A stretch of DNA of 64,000 nt from positions 310,001 to 374,000 of the forward strand of contig JACRDF010000003.1 in NCBI GenBank assembly GCA_016212925.1. Reading direction: 5' to 3'. Below, piece by piece: positions 63,778 to 64,000 of this stretch. Both the position numbers and the translations under genes were made by a program. Under the pieces are notes generated by a model. That model was given only the letters and a program-made list of their open reading frames with translations, made no database searches and was not told where the DNA came from. Numbering within the stretch: position 1 is the stretch's first letter; each line of letters starts with the position of its first letter. The DNA is from Desulfomonile tiedjei. GTDB lineage: Bacteria > Desulfobacterota > Desulfomonilia > Desulfomonilales > Desulfomonilaceae.

Positions 63778-64000
63778 ATGGCCGTTCTCCGAAAAGGCTT
63801 TCTTTCATTAATTTCCATGTGTTTCAGCTCAAGCCGCGCCCTGAATAGCTCCTTATCCGCAATTGTGTTGGCGGCGCTATGGAGCCTAAGCGGATGCGGT
63901 GTTGCTCCGTCATCTCCTCTGGATAAGGCCAAACAACTCGTCAACGGAGGCGAGTGCGCGAAAGCCGTCGAGCTTTTGGACCAGGCTATCCAAAAGAGCC
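63778..64000 (+). CDS. Predicted lipoprotein, N-terminal part
   Basis: The frame is open to the window end (74 codons). A signal peptide with a lipobox (LWSLSGC, Cys40) is followed by PLDKAKQLVNGGECAKAVEL and LLDQAIQKS, a helical repeat resembling a TPR. GGAAG lies 5 bases before ATG 63778; internal ATG at residue 14 is an alternative. Likely an outer- or inner-membrane lipoprotein. Confidence 0.6.
   Translation, partial: MAVLRKGFLSLISMCFSSSRALNSSLSAIVLAALWSLSGCGVAPSSPLDKAKQLVNGGECAKAVELLDQAIQKS

Overview
The window reads like the chromosome of a moderately GC-rich, anaerobic, Gram-negative deltaproteobacterium of the sulfate-reducing or syntrophic kind (Desulfomonile-like is my best guess, made from memory of gene content). 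The signs are a tetraheme cytochrome c3, a heptaheme cytochrome c fused to a cytochrome b domain, indolepyruvate:ferredoxin oxidoreductase, an orphan hydrogenase-type maturation protease, a selenocysteine system (tRNA-Sec plus a SelD that itself reads through UGA), an Mla lipid transport operon and many short palindromic repeats. No rRNA, CRISPR array, prophage or intact insertion sequence is visible. The only tRNA gene is tRNA-Sec.

Layout. 1-4050 (-) is the N-terminal 1350 residues of a giant polyketide/PUFA-type synthase (two nitronate-monooxygenase-like barrels, ketosynthase, start of acyltransferase), running off the left edge and divergent from a thioester-reductase-like SDR (4268-5359). 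5691-7916 (-) holds selD and an L,D-transpeptidase. 8858-11220 is iorAB. 11612-15807 (-) is a molybdenum hydroxylase operon (4-hydroxybenzoyl-CoA-reductase-like) facing an IclR regulator. 17137-18391 holds a small membrane protein, a YkgJ cysteine-cluster protein and tRNA-Sec. 18561-23658 (+) is a housekeeping run: ispF, cysS, an ECF-type ATPase, a LolA-like protein and rimO. 24247-27504 is a solitary PilQ-like secretin. 27708-29687 (-) is proA and a small conserved gene. 30152-32292 has mobB, an IHF/HU protein and a zinc-ribbon protein. 32764-35264 is metK-ahcY (the activated methyl cycle).

35584-40975 is a signalling island: a REC-GGDEF diguanylate cyclase, and on the other strand a small membrane protein, a symporter-histidine kinase hybrid, a tandem REC protein and a REC-coiled-coil protein. 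41345-47971 (-) carries envelope genes: a Pro-rich secreted protein, a beta-barrel-like protein, and mlaE-mlaF-mlaD followed by a W-P-L-F repeat protein. 48500-51967 is dnaE. 52034-55844 (-) is a redox cluster (cytochrome b/heptaheme fusion, cytochrome c3, HyaD-type protease). 56143-59835 (-) has dnaJ, a B-box-like mini-protein, a lactonase-like metallohydrolase, an orphan CopG-type antitoxin and a membrane coiled-coil protein coupled to glgP (59837-62392). A membrane protein and the start of a lipoprotein gene close the window.

The gaps between genes are full of mobile-looking palindromes. At least two terminal-inverted-repeat families occur in several copies (GAAACTGTCTCA ends at 30860 and 52526; TATGAAAA ends at 8376, 19051 and 52763). 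One copy pair shows a compensatory base-pair change, and one copy keeps the ends but has a different core. The selenium genes (selD, tRNA-Sec) and molybdenum genes (hydroxylase operon, mobB) suggest Se- and Mo-dependent redox enzymes, but no selenoenzyme other than SelD was recognised here.
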